DNA of 64,000 nt from Pseudomonadales bacterium. Its GTDB lineage: Bacteria; Pseudomonadota; Gammaproteobacteria; Pseudomonadales; Halieaceae. Below, in pieces: positions 7,652 through 16,121 of the stretch (the stretch's first letter is position 1; each line of letters begins with the position of its first letter). A model generated the notes under the pieces. The model was not told where the DNA came from. It saw only the letters and a program-made list of their open reading frames with translations, and ran no database searches. The stretch lies in NCBI GenBank assembly GCA_024234735.1, contig JACKNV010000010.1, positions 44,823 to 108,822 of the forward strand, in the 5' to 3' direction. The position numbers were made by a program, and so were the translations under genes.

Positions 7652-10420
7652 ATGGAAAAAACCTTCCAACCCGCCGACATCGAAACCCGCTGGTACCAGC
7701 AGTGGGAAAGCCAGGGCTACTTCGCCCCCCGGGGCGGGGAGCGCGCCTACTGCATCATGATCCCGCCTCCCAATGTCACCGGCAGCCTGCACATGGGGCA
7801 CGGCTTCCAGGAGGCCATTATGGACGCCCTGATACGCTATCACCGCATGCGCGGCGACAATACCCTGTGGCAGGTCGGTACCGACCACGCCGGTATTGCC
7901 ACGCAGATGGTGGTCGAACGGCAGCTGGAGGCCCAGGGCCTCAGCCGGCACGACCTGGGGCGGGAGAAATTCCTGGAGAAAGTCTGGGAATGGAAAGAGC
8001 AGTCCGGCGGCACCATCACCCGCCAGTTGCGCCGGCTGGGCTCCTCCCTGGACTGGTCCCGGGAGCGCTTCACCATGGATCCCGGCCTCAGCGAGGCGGT
8101 GCAGGAAGTTTTTATCCGCCTCTACCGCGAGGGCCTGATATACCGCGGCAAGCGCCTGGTCAACTGGGACCCGGCACTGCACACCGCCATCTCCGACCTG
8201 GAGGTGATCCAGGAGGAAGAACAGGGTCATCTATGGCACTTCGACTATCCGCTCGCGGGCGGCGAGGGTCACCTCACCGTGGCGACGACCCGGCCGGAAA
8301 CCATGCTGGGCGACACTGCGGTGGCCGTGCACCCCGAGGATGAACGCTACCAGCACCTGATCGGGCGCATGGTCAAACTGCCGCTCACCGACCGCGAGAT
8401 ACCGGTCATCGCCGATGATTATGTCGATCGGGAGTTCGGCACGGGCGTGGTGAAAATCACTCCCGCCCACGATTTCAACGACTACGAGATGGGGCGGCGC
8501 CACGGCCTGCCCATGATCAACATCCTGGACGACGATGCCGCCATCAACGACCAGGCACCCGCTGCCTACCGCGGCCTGGATCGTTTCGAGGCGCGCAAAC
8601 GGGTGGTGGCGGACCTGGAGGCGCAGGGTCTCCTGGCCGGGATCGAAGCGCACAGCCTGCGCGTCCCGCGCGGCGACCGCTCCGGCGTGGTTATAGAACC
8701 CTACCTGACCGACCAGTGGTATGTCGACGCCCGGGAGCTGGCCAAACCCGCCATCGCCGCGGTGGAAAACCGCGCGATCCAGTTTGTTCCCAAACAGTGG
8801 GAGAACACCTATTTTGCCTGGATGCGCGATATCCAGGACTGGTGCATCAGCCGGCAACTCTGGTGGGGGCACCGGATTCCCGCCTGGTATGACGAACAGG
8901 GGAATTTTTACGTCGCCAGCAGCGAGGCAGCCGTGCGCGCAGAGCACGGCCTGGGCGACGACATTGCCCTGCGCCAGGACGAGGATGTGCTCGATACCTG
9001 GTTTTCCTCCGCCCTGTGGACCTTTTCAACCCTGGGGTGGCCACAGGATACCGAGGAGCTGGCCACCTTCCACCCGACCTCGGTGCTGGTCACCGGCTTC
9101 GATATCATTTTCTTCTGGGTCGCGCGCATGATCATGATGACCCTGCACTTTCGCCAGGAAGTACCCTTCCACACGGTCTACGTGCACGGCCTGGTACGCG
9201 ACGCCGAAGGCCAGAAGATGTCAAAGTCGAAAGGCAATGTGCTTGACCCGATCGACCTCATCGACGGAATCGACCTGGAAAGCCTGGTAGCCAAGCGCAC
9301 CGCCGGCCTGATGCAACCGCAACTGGCGGCCAGAATCGAGCGGGCCACCCGCGAGCAATTCCCCGACGGTATCGCGCCCTATGGCACCGACGCGCTGCGT
9401 TTTACCTATTTTTCGCTGGCCTCCACCGGTCGCGATATCCGTTTCGATATTGGCCGTATCGAGGGTTACCGCAATTTCTGCAACAAGATCTGGAACGCGG
9501 CGCGCTACGTGCTGATGAACTGCGATGGCCAGGATTGCGGTAGCGGCGCCGATGCCGCGGTGGAACTGAGCCTGGCCGACCGCTGGATACGCAGCAAGCT
9601 GGCCGCCACCACCGCCGAGGTACACCGGGCGATCGCGCAGTATCGCTTCGACCTGGCTTCCCAGGCCCTGTACGAGTTCGTCTGGAATGAATACTGCGAC
9701 TGGTACCTCGAGTTATCCAAACCCGTGTTGTGGGATGACACCGCCTCCGCTGCAGCACAGCGCGGTACCCGGCAGACACTGATCAGCGTCCTGGAGACGA
9801 CCCTGCGCCTGTTGCATCCCTTCATGCCGTTCATCACCGAGGAAATCTGGCAGACAGTGGCGCCGATCGCCGGTAAAAACGGCCCCACTATCATGCTGCA
9901 ACCCTACCCCGAGGGCGGGGACAAAGACGTGGACACGGTCGCAAACGCGGATATAGAATGGGTCAAAGGTGTTGTCCTGGGGGTGCGGAATATTCGCGGC
10001 GAGATGAATATTCCGCCGGGGAAGGCAGTGCCGATTCTGTTACGCAACGGCGACGAGCGCGACAGAGAGCGGCTGCGCGACAACACCCAGTTCCTGCGCA
10101 AGCTGGCCAGGCTGGAAAGCGCGGACTGGCTGGAAGCAGGTGATACGGCGCCGGTGGCGGCCACGGCCCTGGTGGGAGAACTGGAAATCCTGGTCCCCAT
10201 GGCGGGCCTGATCGACCGCGAGGCGGAGTTGGCGAGGCTGTCCAGGGAGATCGACAAACTGGAAAAAGACCTCGCACGCGTTCAGGGCAAGCTGGGCAAT
10301 CCCGCCTTCGTGGCAAAGGCCCCCGCCGCGGTAGTGGCAAAAGAACAAGAAAAAATGCAGGCGCAGCAACAGGCACTTGCGACGTTGCAGGAACAGGCCA
10401 GGAACATAGGCCAACTGTGA
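7652..10420 (+). CDS. valS: Valyl-tRNA synthetase
   Basis: A 922-residue class I synthetase that charges tRNA-Val. The HIGH signature is in PPNVTGSLHMGHGF (about residue 40), and the KMSKS loop is GQKMSKSKGN (about 525). Between them lies the CP1 editing domain that hydrolyses mischarged threonine, with TTRPETMLGDTA. The C-terminal ~65 residues form the tRNA-binding coiled coil, rich in Lys, Glu and Leu. ATG 7652 is preferred over an in-frame ATG ten codons upstream because the family begins MEKTFQPADIE. It has its own promoter after holC. Confidence 0.97.
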   Translation: MEKTFQPADIETRWYQQWESQGYFAPRGGERAYCIMIPPPNVTGSLHMGHGFQEAIMDALIRYHRMRGDNTLWQVGTDHAGIATQMVVERQLEAQGLSRHDLGREKFLEKVWEWKEQSGGTITRQLRRLGSSLDWSRERFTMDPGLSEAVQEVFIRLYREGLIYRGKRLVNWDPALHTAISDLEVIQEEEQGHLWHFDYPLAGGEGHLTVATTRPETMLGDTAVAVHPEDERYQHLIGRMVKLPLTDREIPVIADDYVDREFGTGVVKITPAHDFNDYEMGRRHGLPMINILDDDAAINDQAPAAYRGLDRFEARKRVVADLEAQGLLAGIEAHSLRVPRGDRSGVVIEPYLTDQWYVDARELAKPAIAAVENRAIQFVPKQWENTYFAWMRDIQDWCISRQLWWGHRIPAWYDEQGNFYVASSEAAVRAEHGLGDDIALRQDEDVLDTWFSSALWTFSTLGWPQDTEELATFHPTSVLVTGFDIIFFWVARMIMMTLHFRQEVPFHTVYVHGLVRDAEGQKMSKSKGNVLDPIDLIDGIDLESLVAKRTAGLMQPQLAARIERATREQFPDGIAPYGTDALRFTYFSLASTGRDIRFDIGRIEGYRNFCNKIWNAARYVLMNCDGQDCGSGADAAVELSLADRWIRSKLAATTAEVHRAIAQYRFDLASQALYEFVWNEYCDWYLELSKPVLWDDTASAAAQRGTRQTLISVLETTLRLLHPFMPFITEEIWQTVAPIAGKNGPTIMLQPYPEGGDKDVDTVANADIEWVKGVVLGVRNIRGEMNIPPGKAVPILLRNGDERDRERLRDNTQFLRKLARLESADWLEAGDTAPVAATALVGELEILVPMAGLIDREAELARLSREIDKLEKDLARVQGKLGNPAFVAKAPAAVVAKEQEKMQAQQQALATLQEQARNIGQL

Positions 10421-10509
10421 CACCTCGGTAACAACGGATTCAAGTCTTCGGCGGTCACCCTGGCCGGCGCAGCGTAATAAAAGCAATATGCAAGTCCGAG
10501 GAAAGTGGT

Positions 10510-10722
10510 ATGAGTGATCGTGTAAGTGGCACGGTAAAATGGTTCAACAACGCCAAGGGATTTGGCTTCATTACCCGGCAGGAGAGCGATGATGACGTAT
10601 TCGTCCATTTTCGCTCCATCCAGGGAGACGGCTACCGCACGCTCAATGAGGGGCAGTCGGTAGAGTTCAAACTGGTGGAAGGGCCCAAGGGCCTGCAAGC
10701 CGAGGACGTCCTCAAACTGTAA
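10510..10722 (+). CDS. Cold-shock protein, CspA family
   Basis: A 70-residue single cold-shock domain. It has both RNA-binding motifs, KGFGFI (RNP1) and DVFVHF (RNP2), and the VKWFNNAKGFGF strand. Such proteins bind single-stranded nucleic acid and melt RNA structure. GAGGAAAG precedes the ATG by 6 nt. The upstream 89 bp after valS is probably its 5' leader; I cannot see a clear promoter or cold-box. A second, membrane-linked cold-shock gene follows at 10940. Confidence 0.93.
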   Translation: MSDRVSGTVKWFNNAKGFGFITRQESDDDVFVHFRSIQGDGYRTLNEGQSVEFKLVEGPKGLQAEDVLKL

Positions 10723-10878
10723 CCGCTCGCGGCGCGGGCCCCACCCCCGGCTGACCGGCAACGGGACCGGCATGGGGCAAGGGACTGCGCCCCCCGCCAC
10801 TGTAATGCAACGGTGATTCGCCGGGTCGCCGCTGGATTCGCTTTTTTTCCCGCAGCCCGCACCTGTAGCGGCTATTGG

Positions 10879-10887
10879 TGTTAGAAT
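10879..10887 (+). promoter_or_regulatory. Candidate extended -10 for the membrane cold-shock gene
   Basis: TGTTAGAAT (10879-10887) fits the extended -10 form TGn-TANNNT, 53 bp before the ATG at 10940. The -35 region is poor. It lies in the 217-bp gap after the soluble csp gene, where I see no other feature. Confidence 0.35.
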
Positions 10888-10939
10888 CCCTGCGCCCGCC
10901 ACCCTGTTATCCACGGGCACGGCACCAAAGAGGAACACC

Positions 10940-11374
10940 ATGAATCTTGTCGTCAAGCTTGTTATCAGCCTGGTAATCGCCGCAATCGCCGCTGCCGGCA
11001 GCATTGCCCTACAGGTATCCGGAACCGGGCTCTACATCGCCTTTGCCATCGCCACCCTCGCCACCACTTTGCTGGTGTCCTCGAGGGGCGCCAGCGCCGA
11101 AGGCGTGACTGCCGCCGCCGGCCGGTCAGCCAACCCGGCCCCCGACCGGGGCGCTGCTGCCACTGCCGGCCGCGAACAGGGCCGGGTCAAATGGTTCAAC
11201 GTGTCCAAGGGATTCGGCTTCATCACCAAGGATGACGGGGAAGAGATTTTTGTCCATTTCCGCTCGATACGCGGCGGGGGGCGACGCGGCCTGCGCGACG
11301 GGCAGCGGGTATCATTCATCGTGGCCCAGAGCGACAAGGGGCCCCAGGCAGAGGATGTCGAGGGTATCGACTGA
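10940..11374 (+). CDS. Membrane-anchored cold-shock domain protein
   Basis: A 144-residue protein with two parts. Residues 1-50 contain two hydrophobic helices (LVVKLVISLVIAAIAAAGSI and LYIAFAIATLATTLLV) with a short turn. After an Ala/Pro/Arg linker, residues 80-144 form a complete cold-shock domain with KGFGFI and EIFVHF. With two helices and both ends inside, the nucleic-acid-binding domain would face the cytoplasm. The first helix is not a cleavable signal. AGAGGAA precedes the ATG. The architecture suggests RNA binding at the inner membrane; this is inference. Confidence 0.85.
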   Translation: MNLVVKLVISLVIAAIAAAGSIALQVSGTGLYIAFAIATLATTLLVSSRGASAEGVTAAAGRSANPAPDRGAAATAGREQGRVKWFNVSKGFGFITKDDGEEIFVHFRSIRGGGRRGLRDGQRVSFIVAQSDKGPQAEDVEGID

Positions 11375-11410
11375 CTCCCCGCCCATCGATTCACAGGCAG
11401 GAAATCGGCA

Positions 11411-12034
11411 TTGACCAGTAAAAAATCGCGCACCGAGCGCCGCTTCCGGGGTGTCATCATGCCTACCGGCTCGCACCCGGATATCCGCCGGGTAAAACGC
11501 CAGGGTGACTATCCGTCCATCCACGGCAACAAGCTGTGGAAATCCAGCTGCCTGATCATCGACTACCTCAACCGCCACCGGCCGGAGCACGTCGAGTCCG
11601 TTATCGACGTCGGCTGCGGCTGGGGTGCATCCGGCATCTGGTGCGCCAAAAAGCTGGGCGCCGAAGTGACCTCGATGGATGCCGACCCGGCGGTGTTCCC
11701 ATTCCTGAACGTGGCGGCACACCTCAACAATGTGACCACCACGCCGCTGGTTTCCCGCTTCGAGAAGCTGACCACGCGCCAGTTGCGCCAGTACGATATG
11801 CTGATCGCCGCCGACATCTGCTTCTGGGATGAGTTGGTCGACCCGGTGTACAAGATGGTGAACCGCGCGGTGAAAGCAGGCGTCAAGCACATCCTGATCG
11901 CCGACCCGGAACGGCCGACCTTTCACGAAATGGCGGCGCGCTGCGCCAGCAAGCACTGCGCGGAACTTGTCGAGTGGGAAACCCGTTCGCCGATCAAGGC
12001 CAGGGGCGCCATCATGATCATCGAGAACGCCTGA
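11411..12034 (+). CDS. Class I SAM-dependent methyltransferase
   Basis: A 207-residue Rossmann methyltransferase. Motif I is VIDVGCGWGASG (about residue 65); the acidic end of strand 2 is VTSMDADP, followed by LLIAADICFW-like motif IV (MLIAADICFWDE). It resembles the lysine-methyltransferase/nicotinamide-methyltransferase-like group that modifies proteins or small molecules; the substrate is unknown. The TTG at 11411 has AGGAA upstream and is my start. ATG 11459 would give 191 residues and also preserves the fold. It ends 6 bp from the convergent TPR gene. Confidence 0.78.
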   Translation: MTSKKSRTERRFRGVIMPTGSHPDIRRVKRQGDYPSIHGNKLWKSSCLIIDYLNRHRPEHVESVIDVGCGWGASGIWCAKKLGAEVTSMDADPAVFPFLNVAAHLNNVTTTPLVSRFEKLTTRQLRQYDMLIAADICFWDELVDPVYKMVNRAVKAGVKHILIADPERPTFHEMAARCASKHCAELVEWETRSPIKARGAIMIIENA

Positions 12035-12040
12035 GCGAAA

Positions 12041-13354
12041 CTACCTGAACACTTCATAGCGGCGCGAGACGCCGCCGCTGTCACCAGGCTCTCCGCCTGG
12101 ATAGGCGGGCCGAAAGCGCGTACCGGCCAGATCGCGACGCAGGCGCCCTGCCCTGTCCTCGTCCTCCTCATTGGCCACCGTGGTCTCGATGTTTTGCGCC
12201 CTACCCCGCGCCGACACCTCGAAGCTGGCCGCCACTACAACCGCTTCGTCATCTGTCGCGTCGGGCAACCGGAACACACCGTTGGCCGGCAATTCCTGGG
12301 GGGCGCCCAGCCACTGCTCCAGCCGGGCCTGCTCACCTGCCTGGGCCAGTAGCGCCACCACCTGCCGATAAGCGGCCTCGGCTTCGCTGCGCCGGTCGTT
12401 CCACTGGCTCCAGTCACCGAGTTGCAGGTAGAGTTCCGCCAGTTCGGCACTCTGCCCGGGCGGTGTCCTGGCGACCAGTTCTTCCAGCAGTTCGCGCCCC
12501 GTGGAAACCGCCTTGCGTTGCAACAACTCCAGGCGATATTCGTTGGTGTCCTGGGGTTCCCAGGCTGCGGCCGTCAGGTGCTTGGGCGGCTCGTTGCGGG
12601 ATTGCAGCTCCGGCCGGTACATATCCTGCAACAGGTAGAGGTTGTTCAGCTGGCTCATCACCAGGGCCTTGTACAGCCGGGTAGGAACTGCGGAATCGGC
12701 GGCAACCGCTGTCAGCAGGTCCCCGTTCAGATCCAGCAGCGCCAGCAGGCGGCCGGACTGTTCCCCTTCCAACCCCAGCAGCAGCGCCTCGCGCTGCCAG
12801 CGCAGGTATTCGAGCGCTGCCCGCAGGCGCATGGGGGTATAGGGAGGTTGCCCGGCACCGTACAAGCGAAAATAATAGTCGTAACGGGCATCAAGGGACT
12901 CCATATCGCCGCTGCTGCGGTAGGAGTCGAACAGTTGTCGCAGAATGGGAACCTGGCGTTCGCTGTACAGCCCGTCATTGACTCGCACCAGGTGCAGCGC
13001 GCGCTCATAGAGGCGCCTGGAACCGACGATGTCACCCTGTTGCGCCCGCAACCCGGCCAGGCCCGCCAGCGGTTCCGCCAGTGACGCGGCATAGGGGCCG
13101 CCGCGCTGCTCCAGTTCCGTCAGTTGCCGCTCGTATTCCGCCCGGACTGTGCGCTGGTCATCCGCCGGGGCGACCTCCACCCCGGATTGGTCGGGCGGAA
13201 CCGCGGCCTGGTCCACCCGGACAAAACGCTGACCATAGGCCGTGGGGGCGGCGCCTGCCGGCAGCGGCTGCCACGCCAGCAGGGCCGCGAACACCACGCC
13301 CAGGGGGGCTGCGGCACGGCGTAACACGGGCCAACTATGCGAATCACTGTCCAA
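12041..13354 (-). CDS. Exported tetratricopeptide-like protein with TonB-C-like end
   Basis: A 437-residue protein if started at TTG 13354 (AGGAA upstream); GTG 13327 is a good alternative. The N-terminus is basic then hydrophobic (LRRAAAPLGVVFAALLAWQ) with PAGAA before a likely cleavage site, so it is exported. The middle is helical with TPR-like pairs (YAASLAEPLAGLAGLRAQQGD, YLQLGDWSQWNDRRSEAEAAYRQ). The last ~75 residues (VVVAASFEVSARGRAQNIE to TRFRPAYPGG) resemble the C-terminal domain of TonB-type proteins. No transmembrane energy-transducing anchor or Pro-rich spacer is present, so it is not a TonB. Function unknown. It is divergent from the wax ester synthase gene. Confidence 0.7.
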   Translation of the reverse strand: MDSDSHSWPVLRRAAAPLGVVFAALLAWQPLPAGAAPTAYGQRFVRVDQAAVPPDQSGVEVAPADDQRTVRAEYERQLTELEQRGGPYAASLAEPLAGLAGLRAQQGDIVGSRRLYERALHLVRVNDGLYSERQVPILRQLFDSYRSSGDMESLDARYDYYFRLYGAGQPPYTPMRLRAALEYLRWQREALLLGLEGEQSGRLLALLDLNGDLLTAVAADSAVPTRLYKALVMSQLNNLYLLQDMYRPELQSRNEPPKHLTAAAWEPQDTNEYRLELLQRKAVSTGRELLEELVARTPPGQSAELAELYLQLGDWSQWNDRRSEAEAAYRQVVALLAQAGEQARLEQWLGAPQELPANGVFRLPDATDDEAVVVAASFEVSARGRAQNIETTVANEEDEDRAGRLRRDLAGTRFRPAYPGGEPGDSGGVSRRYEVFR

Positions 13355-13409
13355 TTGCTGTCGCCATTTCCTAGCGGGCCGGGGGCCTAAAATGATATAA
13401 GGTTCACCT

Positions 13410-13428
13410 GCCTGGCGCGGTACCAGGC
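13410..13428. other. Inverted repeat in divergent promoter region
   Basis: GCCTGG-N7-CCAGGC lies near the centre-left of the 214-bp gap between the TPR gene and the wax ester synthase gene. It may be an operator or a weak hairpin; apart from this I see no convincing promoter in the gap. Confidence 0.3.
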
Positions 13429-13568
13429 TAGCAAGATGCCATGCACATCCGTTTCCCGCAACCACCGCGGTAGCACCCGGGCCGGGCGCACCGTGCGCCG
13501 CAACGGGATCCGGCCTGCGGCAAATTTCACACAGCGGAGGCCCGCCTGCCGGCGAGTAAACAACGTAT

Positions 13569-15224
13569 ATGAAGCAACTGGGAATTCTCGACGCCGCTTT
13601 TATCAACCTCGAACAGACCAACACTCCCCAGCACGTCGGTGGGTTGGGGATCTACGACCCCTCTACCGCGCCGGGAGGCTTTGTCCGTTTCAAGGACGTC
13701 ATCGCCGGCGTGGTAAGGCGCCTGGAGCGCCTGCCGCTGTTTCGTACCCGCCTGGTGGAGGTACCCGGTGGACTCGATCGCCCCTACTGGGTCAAGGACG
13801 CCAACTTCGACGTGGAATTCCACCTGCGCCATATCGCCCTGCCGGAACCTGGCGACTGGCGCCAGCTGTGTATCCAGGTGGCGCGCCTGCACTCACGCCC
13901 CCTGGACATGTCCCGCCCGCTGTGGGAGGCCTACATCATCGAGGGCCTGGACAATATCCCCAATCTGCCGCCCGGGTGTTTTGCAGTCTACACCAAGATG
14001 CACCACTCGCTGGTGGACGGCGCCGGCGGCTCTTCCTTCATGGCGGCAATGCACGACTTGCGGCCCGACCCGGACCCGCTCGAAGAGGATGAAAAGGACA
14101 CGGTGCCGAAACTGGTGGACACCGACCCCGGCATGTCGGAGTTGTTGGCCAAGGCATCGGTCAACGGTGCCAAGAACACCCTGCAACTGCTGCGGGGAAC
14201 CGCCAGAACCGCCCTGGAGCTGGGAAAGTACGCCCTGGACGTGGCGCGCAAGGATGTCCCGGCACCGGATATGTCCGCGCCCAGGACGATCTTCAACAAA
14301 GCAGTGGGGCCACACCGGGTGTTCGACGCCGCGGAATTTCCACTCGCCCACTTCAAGGACATAAAAAACGCGGCCGGGGTTACCCTCAACGATGTCGCCC
14401 TGGGCATCATCAGCGGCGCGCTGCTGCGCTACCTGGAGGCCAGGGGAGAAATGCCCGGAGAGGGCTCGCTGGCGGCGGCCATGCCCCTCAACATGCGCAC
14501 CCGCAGGGGCACCACCGAGGACAACAATCAGGTGGGCTCGGTATTCGCTTCACTGCACACCGACATCGCCGACCCGCTGGCAAGGCTGGCGGCCATCCAC
14601 GAAGGTACCCAGGAGGCCAAGCGCAGTGGCGAGGCCAGCCCCATGGTGGACTCTCTGATGCTGGCCGGCGTGTTCTCGCCCCTGGTCACCAAGGCGGCCG
14701 CGCGCCTTTGGTCCCGCAACCAGTTGTCGCGCTACCTTCCCATGAACGTCACCACCTGCATTTCCAACGTCGCCGGGCCGGACTTCCCGCTGTATTGCGC
14801 CGGGGCAAAAATGGTCGATTACTATGGCCTGGGCGTATTGACGCCGGCCCTGGGCCTGTTCAACCTGGTGTTCAGCTATGCCGGTAAAATTACCCTGTCG
14901 GTGCTGGCCGACCGCGACATCATGCCCGATCCACAGTTCTACCACGACTGCCTGGTGGAGAGTTACGAGGAGCTCTACCGGGCGGCCCTGGGCAGCGATG
15001 CCGACGCACGGACCAGCGCCGAGGTATCGCCCAAGCGCAGGGACCCGCAGCCCCGTGACAAGCGGGAGCCAACAGCGAATCGCCGCAAACAGACCCAGCC
15101 AAAATCCGGCCGCCGCAAAACCGCCGCTGCACAAGCCCGCAGGGTACCAGGAAAAGCCCGGCCCAAGGCAGGTGCTAAACGGGCGGCCGGAAAAGCCGCG
15201 ACAGCGCGCGGAGCCAGGGCCTAG
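13569..15224 (+). CDS. Wax ester synthase/diacylglycerol acyltransferase with basic C-terminal tail
   Basis: A 551-residue bifunctional acyltransferase that uses acyl-CoA to esterify fatty alcohols or diacylglycerol into storage lipid. The catalytic HHxxxDG motif is HHSLVDG at 145-151, and the NNQVGSVFASLHTD segment and PLNMRTRRG loop are also family features. Residues 1-475 cover the whole usual enzyme. The extra 76 residues (476-551) are Lys/Arg/Ala/Pro-rich, similar in composition to histone H1 or PhaF-type tails. A hairpin at 15251-15274 follows the stop. The patatin gene at 33706 carries a comparable tail. Confidence 0.93.
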   Translation: MKQLGILDAAFINLEQTNTPQHVGGLGIYDPSTAPGGFVRFKDVIAGVVRRLERLPLFRTRLVEVPGGLDRPYWVKDANFDVEFHLRHIALPEPGDWRQLCIQVARLHSRPLDMSRPLWEAYIIEGLDNIPNLPPGCFAVYTKMHHSLVDGAGGSSFMAAMHDLRPDPDPLEEDEKDTVPKLVDTDPGMSELLAKASVNGAKNTLQLLRGTARTALELGKYALDVARKDVPAPDMSAPRTIFNKAVGPHRVFDAAEFPLAHFKDIKNAAGVTLNDVALGIISGALLRYLEARGEMPGEGSLAAAMPLNMRTRRGTTEDNNQVGSVFASLHTDIADPLARLAAIHEGTQEAKRSGEASPMVDSLMLAGVFSPLVTKAAARLWSRNQLSRYLPMNVTTCISNVAGPDFPLYCAGAKMVDYYGLGVLTPALGLFNLVFSYAGKITLSVLADRDIMPDPQFYHDCLVESYEELYRAALGSDADARTSAEVSPKRRDPQPRDKREPTANRRKQTQPKSGRRKTAAAQARRVPGKARPKAGAKRAAGKAATARGARA

Positions 15225-15250
15225 TTCCCCGTCCACTCGCCTTTGCCACA

Positions 15251-15274
15251 GTGTCCCCGTTAACCCGGGGACAC
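15251..15274 (+). terminator. Hairpin after the wax ester synthase gene
   Basis: A 9-bp perfect stem GTGTCCCCG / CGGGGACAC with a 6-nt loop starts 27 bp after the stop. No T-run follows, so it may stabilise the mRNA 3' end or act with Rho rather than as a classical intrinsic terminator. Confidence 0.45.
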
Positions 15275-15305
15275 ACCCAACCAGTCCAGCAACAAGCGGT
15301 ACAGC

Positions 15306-16121
15306 ATGAGCAAGACCAGGCGTCGCGAGATCCCGCGATTCAAAACCCCCATCATCGAAACCCATTGTCACCTGGACTACCTCGACGATACCGCCCTGGC
15401 GGCCACGATCGAGCAGTGCGCTGCCGTGGGTATCGCCCGCATCGTCACCATCGCGGTTTCCCCGGACAACCTGGAGCGTGTGCTCGAGCTCACCCGGGCG
15501 GACCCCCTCGTCTGGGGCACCCAGGGGATACATCCCCACGAGGCGGAGCATTTCGACGCGTCGGTGGAGCAGGCGATCAGGCGCCAGGCGCAGCACGAGC
15601 GGATCGTCGCCATCGGCGAAATCGGCCTGGACTACTACTACGATCACGCCGATCGCGGCCGCCAGCGCGCCGCCTTCGAACGCCAGCTGCAAATAGCCAT
15701 CGACATGGATCTGCCGGTAGTCATTCACACCCGCGAGGCGGACCAGGACACGCGTGCCATACTGCAGAATTTTGCTTCTCGACTGGCACGCAGGGGGGTC
15801 ATCCACAGTTTCACCTCCAGCCCGGCGCTGGCGGAGTTCTGCCTTGGTGAGGGATTCATGCTGGGCTTCAACGGCATTGCCACATTCAATCGCGCGGACA
15901 ACGTTCGCGAGATAATCGCGACCACCCCGCTGGAGCGCATCGTGCTGGAAACCGATTCCCCCTATCTCACGCCGGTACCCTACCGGGGCAAGCCCAATGC
16001 CCCACACTACCTGCCATTCGTGGCCGAGCGGGTTGCCCAGGTCAAGCAGCTAGACCCCGAGGTCATGCTGGAACAGATCTATCGCAACAGCATCGAGTTG
16101 TTTTTCGGAGATCTCGACTGA
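15306..16121 (+). CDS. TatD family metal-dependent hydrolase
   Basis: A 271-residue TIM-barrel hydrolase of the TatD DNase family. Metal ligands are visible as ETHCHLDYL (HxH), GEIGLDYYY (Glu), VIHTRE (His) and ETDSPYLTP (Asp). The C-terminal PYRGKPNAPHYLPFVAERVA is diagnostic. Family members are 3'-exonucleases or deoxyribonucleases; E. coli TatD is not needed for Tat export despite the name. The stop overlaps the rapA start by one base, so the two are translationally coupled. Assignment to TatD, YcfH or YjjV subgroups is not possible by eye. Confidence 0.9.
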   Translation: MSKTRRREIPRFKTPIIETHCHLDYLDDTALAATIEQCAAVGIARIVTIAVSPDNLERVLELTRADPLVWGTQGIHPHEAEHFDASVEQAIRRQAQHERIVAIGEIGLDYYYDHADRGRQRAAFERQLQIAIDMDLPVVIHTREADQDTRAILQNFASRLARRGVIHSFTSSPALAEFCLGEGFMLGFNGIATFNRADNVREIIATTPLERIVLETDSPYLTPVPYRGKPNAPHYLPFVAERVAQVKQLDPEVMLEQIYRNSIELFFGDLD

